A stretch of 64,000 bases of DNA from Rhodopseudomonas sp. BAL398 (GTDB taxonomy: Bacteria; Pseudomonadota; Alphaproteobacteria; Rhizobiales; Xanthobacteraceae). The position numbers and the translations under genes were made by a program. The notes under the pieces are model-generated. The model did no database searches, had not been told where the DNA came from, and saw only the letters and a program-made list of their open reading frames with translations. The stretch lies in assembly GCF_033001325.1 (NCBI RefSeq), contig NZ_CP133111.1, positions 1,426,001 to 1,490,000 of the forward strand, given 5' to 3'. This document shows positions 45,975 through 55,151 of this stretch, piece after piece; the first letter of the stretch is position 1, and each line of letters opens with the position of its first letter.

Positions 45975-46832
45975 CTAAGCTTCGGGGGGCGAGCGATCGG
46001 CCGGGCGCGCCAGCGCCGCAGCTTCGCGCGACAATCGCATGCGTCGCCAAATCGATCCGCCGATCAGAACCACCGCCACGCCGAGCAGCGACAAGATAAG
46101 CTCACCGACGCTGCCGCCGCCATCGAAGCGCGGCGCCAGGCCGACTAGCGCCAGCCACACGTCTAGCCTGGCGGCGAGCGGATCGAAGATCGATAGCAGA
46201 GGATGGATGGCCGGATCGGTCGCAATCACGCCGCCGGCGATCCAGCCCAGCAGCGCTGCCCCGGCCCAGACCAGCAGCGGCAGCCGGGTCAACACCATCA
46301 TGATCAGCGCGGCGCCGGCGACGATCAGCGGCACGCTGACCGCAAGGCCCAGGATCAGCAGCGGCAAACTGCCATTAGCAGCGGCCGCCACCGCAATCAC
46401 ATTGTCGAGGCTCATGACGACGTCGGCGATGACGACGATCTGGATCGCTTGCCACAGATGCGATCCGGCGGCGACGTCGGACTCGTCCTCGTCGTCGGGC
46501 ACCAGCAATTTCGCCGCGATCACCAGCAGCGCCAGGCCGCCGATCAGCTTGAGATACGGCCACTCCATCAAAGTGACGACGATGCCGGTGAAGACGATGC
46601 GCAGAACAACGGCGGCGCCGGCGCCCAGCAGCATGCCCCAGAAGCGGTGTCGCGGGCTGAGGCCGCGGCACGCCATCGCGATCACCAGCGCGTTGTCGCC
46701 GGACAGCAACACGTTGATCCAGACGATCTTGCCCACCGCGAGCCAGAATCCCGGCTGCTGGAAGTCGCTGCGGAACTCGCCAGCCAGGCCACCGATGGTC
46801 GCCGGATCGACGAAATTCAGCAACCAATCCAC
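45975..46832 (-). CDS. TerC/YjbE-family integral membrane protein
   Basis: Encodes 285 residues from a GTG at 46832 with AGGGA upstream. Seven or so helices and the two hallmark motifs INVLLSGDNALVIAMACRGL and VVMSLDNVIAVAAAANG (Asp-Asn in a helix) place it in the TerC family. Members are linked to metal-ion export (Mn2+ in several bacteria) and tellurite resistance. The C-terminal extension (about 200-285) carries an additional helix. Confidence 0.9.
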   Translation of the reverse strand: MDWLLNFVDPATIGGLAGEFRSDFQQPGFWLAVGKIVWINVLLSGDNALVIAMACRGLSPRHRFWGMLLGAGAAVVLRIVFTGIVVTLMEWPYLKLIGGLALLVIAAKLLVPDDEDESDVAAGSHLWQAIQIVVIADVVMSLDNVIAVAAAANGSLPLLILGLAVSVPLIVAGAALIMMVLTRLPLLVWAGAALLGWIAGGVIATDPAIHPLLSIFDPLAARLDVWLALVGLAPRFDGGGSVGELILSLLGVAVVLIGGSIWRRMRLSREAAALARPADRSPPEA

Positions 46833-46907
46833 GGCGATGTCCCTGCTGGCCGAGCTTCATCCGCGCCCCAACCGTCAGCGGGTTGCGCGCGCGGTCGCAA
46901 GGAAAGC

Positions 46908-47330
46908 TTAGCCGACGATCTCGTTGCCGGAGAAGAACTGGGCGATTTCGATCGCGGCGGTCTCGGCGGCGTCGGAACCATGCACCGAATTCTCGCCGAT
47001 CGACTTCGCATGCAGCTTGCGAATGGTGCCGTCCGCGGCTTTCGACGGATCGGTGGCGCCCATCACGTCACGATGCTTGAGCACGGCGTTCTCGCCCTCG
47101 AGCACCTGGACCACGACCGGGCCGGAGGTCATGAAATCCACCAGCTCGCCGAAGAACGGGCGGGCCTTATGGACCGCATAGAAGGTCTCGGCCTGGTCCC
47201 GGGTCATGCGGATGCGCTTTTGCGCCACGATCCGCAATCCGGCCTGTTCGATCAGGGCGTTGATCGCGCCGGTGATGTTGCGCTCGGTCGCATCGGGCTT
47301 GAGAATCGAGAAAGTCCGTTCAATCGCCAT
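46908..47330 (-). CDS. ndk: Nucleoside diphosphate kinase
   Basis: Encodes 140 residues. [14 protein letters not shown] opens the fold and the catalytic His117 lies in [20 protein letters not shown]. It transfers the gamma phosphate from ATP to other nucleoside diphosphates. Full length, on its own promoter as far as visible. Confidence 0.98.
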   Translation of the reverse strand: MAIERTFSILKPDATERNITGAINALIEQAGLRIVAQKRIRMTRDQAETFYAVHKARPFFGELVDFMTSGPVVVQVLEGENAVLKHRDVMGATDPSKAADGTIRKLHAKSIGENSVHGSDAAETAAIEIAQFFSGNEIVG

Positions 47331-47533
47331 GGGTTGTCCTTGCTAAGCAGCTGGTCGGTGAGTTGCCGCGCTTATATCGACGCAGTTCCCGCACGGCAAG
47401 CCGGGCCGACGCGCCGACGGCCCCACATTCATTCAATGTTTACCGATTCAGCGTGCAATCCATTTGCTACGAAACTATTGGTGCCCCCAAGACTTGGTAT
47501 GCAGCGACGAGACTGAACCGATTGGAACTCGCG

Positions 47534-47728
47534 ATGCCGATGCGAACCGACAGAAACGAAACCATCGATGGAGTCACCAGCCGCTCGATCTGCGGCGCGA
47601 TCGGCGAGCGACTGCGGCGTAACCTGCGTCCCGACGATTCGGAGCTGCCGCCGTCGATGCAACGCCTGCTGCTGGAAATGCAACAGCAGGAAAGCCGCGA
47701 GCGCCAGCAAACCAGTGAGCGGGCCTGA
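47534..47728 (+). CDS. Small protein, possibly NepR-like
   Basis: Encodes 64 residues; ATG at 47534. The core AIGERLRRNLRP followed by ELPPSMQRLLLEMQQQES follows the two-helix plan of NepR anti-sigma factors (IG-x2-LR-x3-Y ... P-x3-LL-x2-L), though with Asn where Tyr is usual. NepR binds EcfG and is released by PhyR in stress. No phyR or ecfG is adjacent, so this may be a divergent homologue or only a look-alike. Confidence 0.5.
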   Translation: MPMRTDRNETIDGVTSRSICGAIGERLRRNLRPDDSELPPSMQRLLLEMQQQESRERQQTSERA

Positions 47729-47815
47729 GGCTGCGAATCGCCCTCGCGGCACCCGTTGGCGGACATTTGATCCGATAATTGTTGCGTTTACGCCCGGTCC
47801 CGGTCAAAACGCCGG

Positions 47816-49705
47816 ATGCTTTCAATCACAGACATTTCTGTCCGGATCGCCGGACGGCTTTTGATCGATCAGGGCTCGGCGCAGATCGCGCCCGGGGCCC
47901 GCGTCGGGTTTATTGGCCGTAACGGGGCCGGCAAGTCGACCCTGTTTCATGCCATTCGCGGCGAACTGCCGATCGAGACCGGCAGTATCAGCATTCCGCC
48001 GCGCTGGCAGATCGGAAGTCTGGCGCAGGAAGCGCCGAACGGACCGGAAAGCCTGATCGACGTGGTGCTGAAGGCCGATCGCGAGCGCGACGCGCTGCTG
48101 ATCGAGGCCGAAACCGCGCATGATCCGCACCGGATCGCCGAAATCCAGACCCGGCTCGTTGACATTGACGCCCATTCGGCCCCGGCCCGCGCCGCCGCCA
48201 TCCTAGGCGGCCTCGGCTTCTCCACCGCCGACCAGGCCCGGCCCTGCTCCGAATTCTCCGGCGGCTGGCGGATGCGGGTGGCGCTAGCCGCCACGCTGTT
48301 CTCGGCGCCGGACCTGCTGCTGCTCGACGAGCCGACCAACTATCTCGATCTCGAAGGCACGCTGTGGCTGGAAGACCATCTCGCCAACTATCCGCGCACC
48401 GTGATCGTGATCAGCCATGACCGCGACCTGCTCGACACCTCGGTCAACGAGATCCTGCATCTGGATCGCGGCAAGCTGGTGCATTATCGCGGCACCTACA
48501 GCGCCTATGAGGAGTTCCGCGCCAATAAGGAGGCGCTCGACGCTAAGAATGCCAAGCGCCAGGAGGCCCAGCGCAAGCATCTGCAATCTTTCGTCGACCG
48601 CTTCAAGGCCACCGCCTCGAAGGCGCGTCAGGCGCAGTCGCGGGTCAAAATGCTGGAGCGGATGAAGCCGGTCTCGGCGCTGGTGACGCAGGACGTCAAG
48701 GAATTCCACTTCCCTGCCCCCGAGAAGATCCTGTCGCCGCCGATCATCGCGGTCGACGACGTCACCGTCGGCTACGACAAGAAGCACCCGGTGCTCAAGC
48801 ACGTCACGCTGCGGATCGATACCGAGGACCGCATCGCCCTGCTCGGCTCCAACGGCAACGGCAAGTCGACGCTGGTCAAGCTGCTCGCCGACCGCCTGGC
48901 GCCGTTTTCCGGCTCGGTCACCCGCGCCGACAAGCTGGCGATCGCTTACTTCGCCCAGCATCAGCTCGACGAGTTGAACGAGGACGGCTCGCCCTACGAC
49001 CATGTTCGCAAATTGATGCCGGAGGCCACCGAGACCAAGGTGCGCGCCCGCACCGGCGCGATCGGCTTTTCCGGCAAGGCCGGCGACACCATCGTGCGGA
49101 GTCTGTCGGGCGGCGAAAAGGCCCGGCTGCTGTTGGGGCTGGCGACCTTCTTCGGCCCCAACATGATCATCCTCGACGAGCCGACCAACCATCTCGACAT
49201 CGACAGCCGCGCCGCCTTGGCCGAGGCGATCAACGACTATCCCGGCGCGGTGATCATGGTGTCGCATGACCGCTACCTGATCGAGGCCTGCGCCGATCAG
49301 CTATGGGTGGTCGCCGATCACAAGGTCACGCCCTATGACGGCGATCTCAACGATTATCGCCGCACCGTGCTGTCGGCACGCGGCATGCGCTCGAGTTCGC
49401 GCGACCGCGGCGGCAACGCGCAGGATCGTGGCCAGGACCGCGGCAACGGCAAGCCGGCAGGCGGCAAATCCGAAAAGAAGGTGCCGCTGAAGCGCCAGAT
49501 CTCGGAAGCCGAGGCCGAAATCGAACGTATCACCGGCATCATTGCCAAGATCGATACCGCGCTGGCGCTGCCCGGCCTGTTCAAGCGCGATCCCAAACAG
49601 GCCGCGCAACTCAGCAAGGCCCGCGCCGGCGCCGAAAGCGCGCTGCAGCGCGCCGAGGAGCAATGGCTGGCGGCGAGTTCGTCCTATGACGAGGCCCGCG
49701 GCTGA
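47816..49705 (+). CDS. ABC-F family ATP-binding protein
   Basis: Encodes 629 residues with two ABC domains and no membrane segment: Walker A GRNGAGKST and GSNGNGKST, signatures FSGGWRMRVALA and LSGGEKARLLLG, Walker B LLLLDEPTN and MIILDEPTN. A linker helix (about residues 235-280) is rich in charged residues, and a coiled-coil C-terminus (about 560-629, AEIERITGIIAKIDTAL) follows, as in Uup/YheS types. ABC-F proteins act on the ribosome to relieve stalled translation. Its start is 88 bp after the small protein. Confidence 0.93.
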   Translation: MLSITDISVRIAGRLLIDQGSAQIAPGARVGFIGRNGAGKSTLFHAIRGELPIETGSISIPPRWQIGSLAQEAPNGPESLIDVVLKADRERDALLIEAETAHDPHRIAEIQTRLVDIDAHSAPARAAAILGGLGFSTADQARPCSEFSGGWRMRVALAATLFSAPDLLLLDEPTNYLDLEGTLWLEDHLANYPRTVIVISHDRDLLDTSVNEILHLDRGKLVHYRGTYSAYEEFRANKEALDAKNAKRQEAQRKHLQSFVDRFKATASKARQAQSRVKMLERMKPVSALVTQDVKEFHFPAPEKILSPPIIAVDDVTVGYDKKHPVLKHVTLRIDTEDRIALLGSNGNGKSTLVKLLADRLAPFSGSVTRADKLAIAYFAQHQLDELNEDGSPYDHVRKLMPEATETKVRARTGAIGFSGKAGDTIVRSLSGGEKARLLLGLATFFGPNMIILDEPTNHLDIDSRAALAEAINDYPGAVIMVSHDRYLIEACADQLWVVADHKVTPYDGDLNDYRRTVLSARGMRSSSRDRGGNAQDRGQDRGNGKPAGGKSEKKVPLKRQISEAEAEIERITGIIAKIDTALALPGLFKRDPKQAAQLSKARAGAESALQRAEEQWLAASSSYDEARG

Positions 49706-49785
49706 ACGCCGTGTTGATTAAGCTGAGGTCGATCAGTCCCAAGCCCGCGCGGTGATCAAGCCGATCGCCGCGGCTGGCAAAGCGT

Positions 49786-50355
49786 TCAGCGCGCCGCGCG
49801 TTTGTGGTGTCGGGGCTTGGTGGATCGGGATGGCGCCGCCGCTTCCGGCAACCGCTCGATCGAGCGCAGCCGTCCGGCCCTGAAGGTATAGAGTCCGGCG
49901 CGCGGACCGCTCGAATAGGTCAGCGTCGCGATGCGGTCGCCGCGCTCATTGGCCGAGATGTTGACGCTGTCGGGGGCGCCGGCGCCGCGCGCGACGTCGC
50001 ATTCGGTATGGCCGAGCGCGACGATTCCCGTCGTTGACGGTCCGGCGCCCGCCTCCGTGTCGGACAAGGCGCTGGCGCCATTCGCAGCGGGCGGCGCCAT
50101 CCCGGGGCACATCCCGTTAGCGCTGATCAGATCTTCCGGCGTCACCGGCTTTTCCGGGGTCAACGGCGGCGTTTCGATCGACACGTTCTTGATGAACAGC
50201 CGGCCGGAGCGCTGGAACCAGGCGTTATCCCGCGACAACAGGTCTGATGAGAACATATCCGCCGTGCTGCCACAGCCGGCCAATAGCGGAGCCGTCAGCA
50301 CCAGACCGAGCAATGCCCGCCGATAAGTAGATTGATAAGAAGAATGCTGACGCAC
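49786..50355 (-). CDS. Predicted lipoprotein, unknown function
   Basis: About 189 residues, starting at GTG 50355 or TTG 50361 (GGGTGGGA upstream). The lipobox is in ALLGLVLTAPLLAGCGS, so the mature protein would be anchored at Cys. The body has SRDNAWFQRSGRLFIKNVSI, then LTPEKPVTPEDLISANGMCP and ALGHTECDVARGAGAPDSVN, which resembles a SmpA/BamE-like small fold only loosely. It faces the ABC-F gene convergently. Confidence 0.7.
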   Translation of the reverse strand: MRQHSSYQSTYRRALLGLVLTAPLLAGCGSTADMFSSDLLSRDNAWFQRSGRLFIKNVSIETPPLTPEKPVTPEDLISANGMCPGMAPPAANGASALSDTEAGAGPSTTGIVALGHTECDVARGAGAPDSVNISANERGDRIATLTYSSGPRAGLYTFRAGRLRSIERLPEAAAPSRSTKPRHHKRAAR

Positions 50356-50473
50356 GATCAAATTGGTCCCACCCCAAAGCCGCAAGCGGCTGTACAAACA
50401 TCCATTTACGGCACCACCATGGCCGCTGGCGCGTTCATCAGCAACGCGGAATGTCATTAACCAGGTCTTATCA

Positions 50474-50926
50474 CTAATTTCGCCGCCGCCAGCGGCCGTC
50501 CTCGTCCGCCTGCCAATAGGTGACATCGAAGCCGGCAGACTTGCTCTGGGTCCAGGCGGCGCGCGCCATCGCTACAGCGTCGGCATCGCCGCCATTGAAC
50601 ACCAACACCATGCGCTCATAGGCCTCCGGATCGGCGGGCAGCGCGGCGTTGTCGACCAGAAACCGGACGTTGGCCCGGTTCGGATTGCCGTCCTCCGCCA
50701 TCAGCACGATCGGCTGATGCGCTGCATCAGCCGCCCGCCAGGTCGCATGCGGCAGAAACGAATCGTCGCGATAGGTCCACAGATGCGCGTCCAGCGCGTC
50801 GACGTGCTGTTCCGAACCGGACTGCACCACGACCCGCCAGCCACGCTCCAGCGATTTCTCCAGAAGTGCCGGCAACACCTTCTCAAGCGTCAAATTTTCC
50901 AGATGATAGAACAGCACTTCTGGCAT
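50474..50926 (-). CDS. holC: DNA polymerase III chi subunit
   Basis: Encodes 150 residues. MPEVLFYHLENLTLEKVLPA, then LEKSLERGWRVVVQSGSEQH and DALDAHLWTYRDDSFLPH are the conserved parts of HolC. Chi links the clamp loader to single-strand-binding protein. It begins 9 bp after the stop of pepA, the usual pepA-holC pair. Confidence 0.95.
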   Translation of the reverse strand: MPEVLFYHLENLTLEKVLPALLEKSLERGWRVVVQSGSEQHVDALDAHLWTYRDDSFLPHATWRAADAAHQPIVLMAEDGNPNRANVRFLVDNAALPADPEAYERMVLVFNGGDADAVAMARAAWTQSKSAGFDVTYWQADEDGRWRRRN

Positions 50927-50935
50927 TGCGCGCGA

Positions 50936-52444
50936 TTACTTCTTGGATTTGGCTTCGTAGTATTCCGCCACCAGCCGATCGAGCAGCCGGACGCCATAGC
51001 CGGAGCCCCAGCTGTGATTGATGTCGGTATTCGGCGCGCCCATTGCGGTGCCGGCGATATCGAGATGCGCCCATGGGGTGCCGTCGACGAAGCGTTGCAG
51101 GAACTGCGCGGCGGTGATCGAGCCGCCATTGCGGGCGCCGGCGTTCTTCATGTCGGCGAATTTCGAATCCATCATCTTGTCGTATTCGGGACCCATCGGC
51201 ATCCGCCACACCAGTTCGCCGGTCGACAATCCGACCGTGGTCAGCCGCTCCGACAATTCGTCATTATTGGAGAACAGGCCGGCATGTTCGGTGCCGAGCG
51301 CGACCAGGATCGCGCCGGTCAGGGTGGCGAGATCGACCATGAATTTCGGCTTGTGCTTCTTGGCCACGTACCAGAGCACGTCGGCCAACACCAACCGCCC
51401 CTCGGCGTCGGTGTTGATGATCTCGATGGTCTGCCCCGACATCGAGGTGACGATATCGCCCGGTCGCTGGGCGTTGCCGTCCGGCATGTTCTCGACCAGG
51501 CCGATCGCGCCGACCACATTGACCTTGGCCTTGCGGGCCGCCAGCGCATGCATCAGCCCGACCACGCAGGCGGCGCCGCCCATGTCGCCCTTCATGTCTT
51601 CCATGCTGCCCGACGGCTTGATCGAGATGCCGCCGGTGTCGAAACAGACGCCCTTGCCGATGAAGGAGATCGGCTGCTCGCCCTTCTTGCCGCCGTTCCA
51701 GCGCATCACCACCAGCCGGCCGGGCTGGGTTGAGCCCTGCGACACGCCGAGCAACGCGCCCATCCCCAGCTTGGTCATCGCCTTGACGTCGAGAACCTCG
51801 ACGCCGACGCCGAGCTTGCGCAATTGCGCGGCGCGACGGGCGAATTCCACCGGAAACAGCACATTCGGCGGCTCATTGACCAATTCGCGCGCCAGGATGA
51901 CGCCGTCGACCACATGGCTCTCGGAGCTGAAGGCTTTTTTCGCCGCGGCGACGTCGGCCACCGCGATCGACACATTGGCGCTGATCGGCCCCTGATCGTC
52001 GTCCTTCTTCTTGGTCTTGTAGCGATCGAATTTATAGGCCCGCAGCCGCATCCCCGCCGCCACCGCCGCGGCCTGACCAGGCGTCAGCGCCGCCCCAGGC
52101 AATTCGGCGATCACCGTGACGGCGTCGGCGCCGGCGTTGAGCTTGCCGGCGATCTTGCCGCCGAGCTTGAGGAAGTCATAATCCTTGATCGCGTCCGATT
52201 TACCGACCCCGAGCACCACCAGCCGGCCAACTTTGAGGCCTTCCGGCTCCAGAATCTCCAGCGCCGAGCCGGACTTGCCCTTGAACTGCTTGGTCGCCGC
52301 CGCCCGCTTGACGAGGTTCGTCGCCGCGCCCAGCGCCTTGGCGGTCGCCGCGCCGAATTTCAGAGTGTCGTCACACAGCACAAAGAGAGTGCCGCGCGCG
52401 CTCGCGGAAAACGGGACGAAGCCGACCTTGACGGCGTCGGTCAT
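50936..52444 (-). CDS. pepA: Leucyl aminopeptidase (M17 family)
   Basis: Encodes 502 residues; GGAGG precedes the ATG at 52444. The metal and active-site motifs [19 protein letters not shown] and [16 protein letters not shown] are intact in the C-terminal catalytic domain; the N-terminal domain covers about residues 1-175. It removes N-terminal residues such as Leu from peptides, with two metal ions, as a cytoplasmic hexamer. Confidence 0.97.
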   Translation of the reverse strand: MTDAVKVGFVPFSASARGTLFVLCDDTLKFGAATAKALGAATNLVKRAAATKQFKGKSGSALEILEPEGLKVGRLVVLGVGKSDAIKDYDFLKLGGKIAGKLNAGADAVTVIAELPGAALTPGQAAAVAAGMRLRAYKFDRYKTKKKDDDQGPISANVSIAVADVAAAKKAFSSESHVVDGVILARELVNEPPNVLFPVEFARRAAQLRKLGVGVEVLDVKAMTKLGMGALLGVSQGSTQPGRLVVMRWNGGKKGEQPISFIGKGVCFDTGGISIKPSGSMEDMKGDMGGAACVVGLMHALAARKAKVNVVGAIGLVENMPDGNAQRPGDIVTSMSGQTIEIINTDAEGRLVLADVLWYVAKKHKPKFMVDLATLTGAILVALGTEHAGLFSNNDELSERLTTVGLSTGELVWRMPMGPEYDKMMDSKFADMKNAGARNGGSITAAQFLQRFVDGTPWAHLDIAGTAMGAPNTDINHSWGSGYGVRLLDRLVAEYYEAKSKK

Positions 52445-52885
52445 GAGCAATCCTCCAAATCAGGGCTAGCGCAGGAACAGAATTCCGCTGCGCAATGGTC
52501 GGTGAAAGGTTTTGGTTTCCTGAGCCATTATGTCAAGGCAGCTTCTGAACCATAGTCAAACTCTGAATAAATTGCGGCTGCCGATTCCCCCCGCGCGGCA
52601 CGGACCGCCCAGCGCCGCAATCAGCGGCCAATCGCGCAAATCCCGGACGGGCGATCTCGCCCCACCTCAATACCACTCGGCAGCGGCGGGCGTGTCTTTC
52701 GGGCGACACTCCATTCTCCATTAACCATATTTCGACGCCATCACGGCTCAGCCATTTTGTTGACAGATCAAACAGATGGTAATGCCAAACTGGGACCGGA
52801 GACGGCCTGGCCGCCATGGGGGGGATTCACCATTGAATCCTGGCAGCCGGAGATGTCGCATCTTTAACGGGGATCGTGCCGACCG
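52445..52885. promoter_or_regulatory. Divergent intergenic region, 441 bp, between pepA and lptF
   Basis: It must hold promoters for pepA and for the lptFGD unit. AT-richer parts lie at 52510-52570 and 52720-52790. TTGACA at 52760 and TAATGC at 52780 are 14 bp apart, too short for a standard promoter. An open frame on the minus strand (52817-52533) lacks codon bias and homology. No repeat or RNA gene is seen. Confidence 0.35.
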
Positions 52886-54064
52886 ATGGGGTCCGTCGAC
52901 AGCTACATTTTTCGGATGACCATGACCTCCTTCACGGTGGTTCTGGCGAGTCTGACCGGCGTGATCTGGATCACGCAGGCGCTGCGCGGCATCGACCTGA
53001 TGACCAGTCAGGGCCAGACCATCGTGACGTTTCTCGGCCTCACCGGCCTCGCCGTACCCGTGCTGGTGCTGGTGATTGCCCCGGTGGCGCTGATGATTGC
53101 GGTCGCCCATACGCTCAGCCGGTTGGCCACCGATTCTGAAATCATCGTGATGAATGCCGCTGGCCTGTCGCCGATCCGCCTGCTCCGCCCCTTCATCTTC
53201 GCCACCATCGCGGTCTCGATCCTGGTGACGATCATTTCGGCCTATATCGCGCCCGACGGGCTACGCCGCATCAGTCGTTGGGACAGCGAGATCACCGCCG
53301 ACATTCTCGCCAATATCCTGCAGCCTGGGCGGTTCGCGCAGATCGAGCCGAACCTCACCATCCGGGTCCGCGAAAGGCAGCCGGGCGGGCTGCTGGTCGG
53401 CGTGTTCATCGACGACCGCCGCGATCCCAAGGAGCGCATCAGCATCGTCGCCGATCACGGTTCCGTGGTGAAGAACAAGGATGGCTCGTTTCTGGTTCTG
53501 GAGGACGGCAATCTCGAGCGCTTCGAGGCCGGCAAACAGGATCCGGTGCTGGTCGCGTTTACCCGCTATGCCTTCGACATGTCGAAATTCTCCCGCGCCC
53601 GCGACGTCACCTATGGAATTCGCGAGCTCTATCTGTGGGAATTGATGTGGCCTGCGGCCGACGACCCGCTTTACGTCAAGATGCCGAACCGATTCCGCTC
53701 CGAAATGCACGACCGTCTGATGGCATCGATCTATCCGTTCGCCTTCACCGCGATCGCATTCATGTTTCTCGGCCTGCCGCGCACCACGCGGCAAAGTCGC
53801 AATTTCTCGATGATCGGCGCGGTCGCTCTGGCGTTTACGGTGCGGCTGGCCGGCTTCGCCTGCTCGGTCGTGACCCACAACATGCCCTGGGTGGCCGCGG
53901 TCCAATATCTGCTGCTGGCGGTTTCGATCGGCGGCGGGGTCTGGGTGATCGCGAACCACGTCGTGATCGAACCGCCGGCGAGGTTGACCGAAGCGCTGAA
54001 GACCCTGAGCGAATCCTTGACCCGCCTGCTCCGCCGTCCGCAGCCATCCGGAAGCGGAGCCTGA
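52886..54064 (+). CDS. lptF: LPS export permease LptF
   Basis: Encodes 392 residues of the YjgP/YjgQ family: three N-terminal helices, a periplasmic beta-jellyroll domain (about 130-270) and three C-terminal helices. MDSY-type start MGSVDSYIFRMTMTSFTVVL and EIIVMNAAGLSP are typical. With LptG and LptB it draws lipopolysaccharide from the inner membrane. The stop is followed 1 bp later by lptG. Confidence 0.95.
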   Translation: MGSVDSYIFRMTMTSFTVVLASLTGVIWITQALRGIDLMTSQGQTIVTFLGLTGLAVPVLVLVIAPVALMIAVAHTLSRLATDSEIIVMNAAGLSPIRLLRPFIFATIAVSILVTIISAYIAPDGLRRISRWDSEITADILANILQPGRFAQIEPNLTIRVRERQPGGLLVGVFIDDRRDPKERISIVADHGSVVKNKDGSFLVLEDGNLERFEAGKQDPVLVAFTRYAFDMSKFSRARDVTYGIRELYLWELMWPAADDPLYVKMPNRFRSEMHDRLMASIYPFAFTAIAFMFLGLPRTTRQSRNFSMIGAVALAFTVRLAGFACSVVTHNMPWVAAVQYLLLAVSIGGGVWVIANHVVIEPPARLTEALKTLSESLTRLLRRPQPSGSGA

Positions 54065-54065
54065 G

Positions 54066-55151
54066 ATGGTGGGCACAACCCTCGGACGTTACTTCGCGGG
54101 CCGCTTCGTAGCGGCGTCGCTCGGCGTGTTCTTCGGCCTGTTCGTGCTGCTGGTCTTTGTCGACTATATCGACATGCTGCGGCGCGCCGGCAATCTCAAC
54201 GTCTCGGCTCTGGTGCTGGCGCAGGCCTCATTTTACCGGGTTCCGCAGCTGCTCGAGCGGATGATGCCGTTCTGTATCCTGATCGGCGGCATGACCTGCT
54301 ATCTGGCGCTGTCACGAAGCCTCGAACTCGTGGTCGCTCGCGCCGCCGGACTGTCCGCCTGGGAATTCATTTCGCCGGCGCTGTGGAGCGCGGTGGCGCT
54401 GGGCATATTCGCCAGCACGGTGTTCAATCCAGTCTCGGCCTATATGCAGGAACGGGCCAAGCAGATGGAGGCCGAACTGTTCGGCGACGGCTCGGGCAGC
54501 CTGCAGGACGCCAATGGGTTCTGGATCAATCAGATCACCAGCGAGGGCCAGGCCATCATCAGCGCGGCGCAGAGCCAGCGCCAGGGAGCCCTACTCACTG
54601 GCCTGACCGTCTTCCGATTCGAACCGAACTTTCAGTTCAAGGAACGGATCGAAGCGCGCGAGGCGACGCTGCAACCGGGCTATTGGCTGTTCAAAGGCGT
54701 CCGCCGCTACACATTGGGGGAATTGCCCGTCGATCAGGACAGTTTCCGCCTGCCGACCACGCTGACCGTGGCCCAGATCCGCAATGATTTCACGGTCCCC
54801 GAGAGTGTGTCATTTTGGCAACTTCCGGATTATATCCGGTCGTCGGAGAGTTCCGGGTTCGCGACGTCGGGCTATCGCCTGCAGTATTATAAGCTGTTGG
54901 CAAAGCCGTTTTTGCTGGCCGCGATGGTCATGCTAGCGGCTTCTGTAAGCTTGCGATTCTTTCGATTTGGCGGCGTGCAGAAGATGGTTTTGAGTGGCGT
55001 GGCTGCAGGGTTTCTGCTCTACATCCTGTCGAAAGTCACCGAGGATTTGAGTAAGGCTGAATTGATGAATCCACTCGCTGCGGCTTGGCTACCTGTCTCG
55101 GTGGGTGGTCTCGCCGGATTTTTGGCCTTGCTGTACCAGGAGGACGGGTAG
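54066..55151 (+). CDS. lptG: LPS export permease LptG
   Basis: Encodes 361 residues, same fold as LptF: TTLGRYFAGRFVAASLGVFF at the start, LVVARAAGLSAWEFISPALW as coupling region, RFFRFGGVQKMVLSGVAAGF near the end. It completes the LptB2FG transporter. The stop TAG overlaps the GTG start of lptD by 1 bp. Confidence 0.95.
   Translation: MVGTTLGRYFAGRFVAASLGVFFGLFVLLVFVDYIDMLRRAGNLNVSALVLAQASFYRVPQLLERMMPFCILIGGMTCYLALSRSLELVVARAAGLSAWEFISPALWSAVALGIFASTVFNPVSAYMQERAKQMEAELFGDGSGSLQDANGFWINQITSEGQAIISAAQSQRQGALLTGLTVFRFEPNFQFKERIEAREATLQPGYWLFKGVRRYTLGELPVDQDSFRLPTTLTVAQIRNDFTVPESVSFWQLPDYIRSSESSGFATSGYRLQYYKLLAKPFLLAAMVMLAASVSLRFFRFGGVQKMVLSGVAAGFLLYILSKVTEDLSKAELMNPLAAAWLPVSVGGLAGFLALLYQEDG

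Noticed and set aside
49749-49771. GCGGTGATC / GATCGCCGC hairpin between the ABC-F and lipoprotein genes
   Set aside because: One G-U pair, short loop and no T-run; such stems are common by chance in DNA this rich in GC.
52760-52785. TTGACA ... TAATGC as a promoter for lptF
   Set aside because: The spacing is 14 bp, too short for sigma-70; kept only as a remark in the intergenic entry.
52533-52817. 94-residue open frame on the minus strand between pepA and lptF
   Set aside because: No ribosome site, no codon bias, no motif; the region is better explained as divergent promoter DNA.
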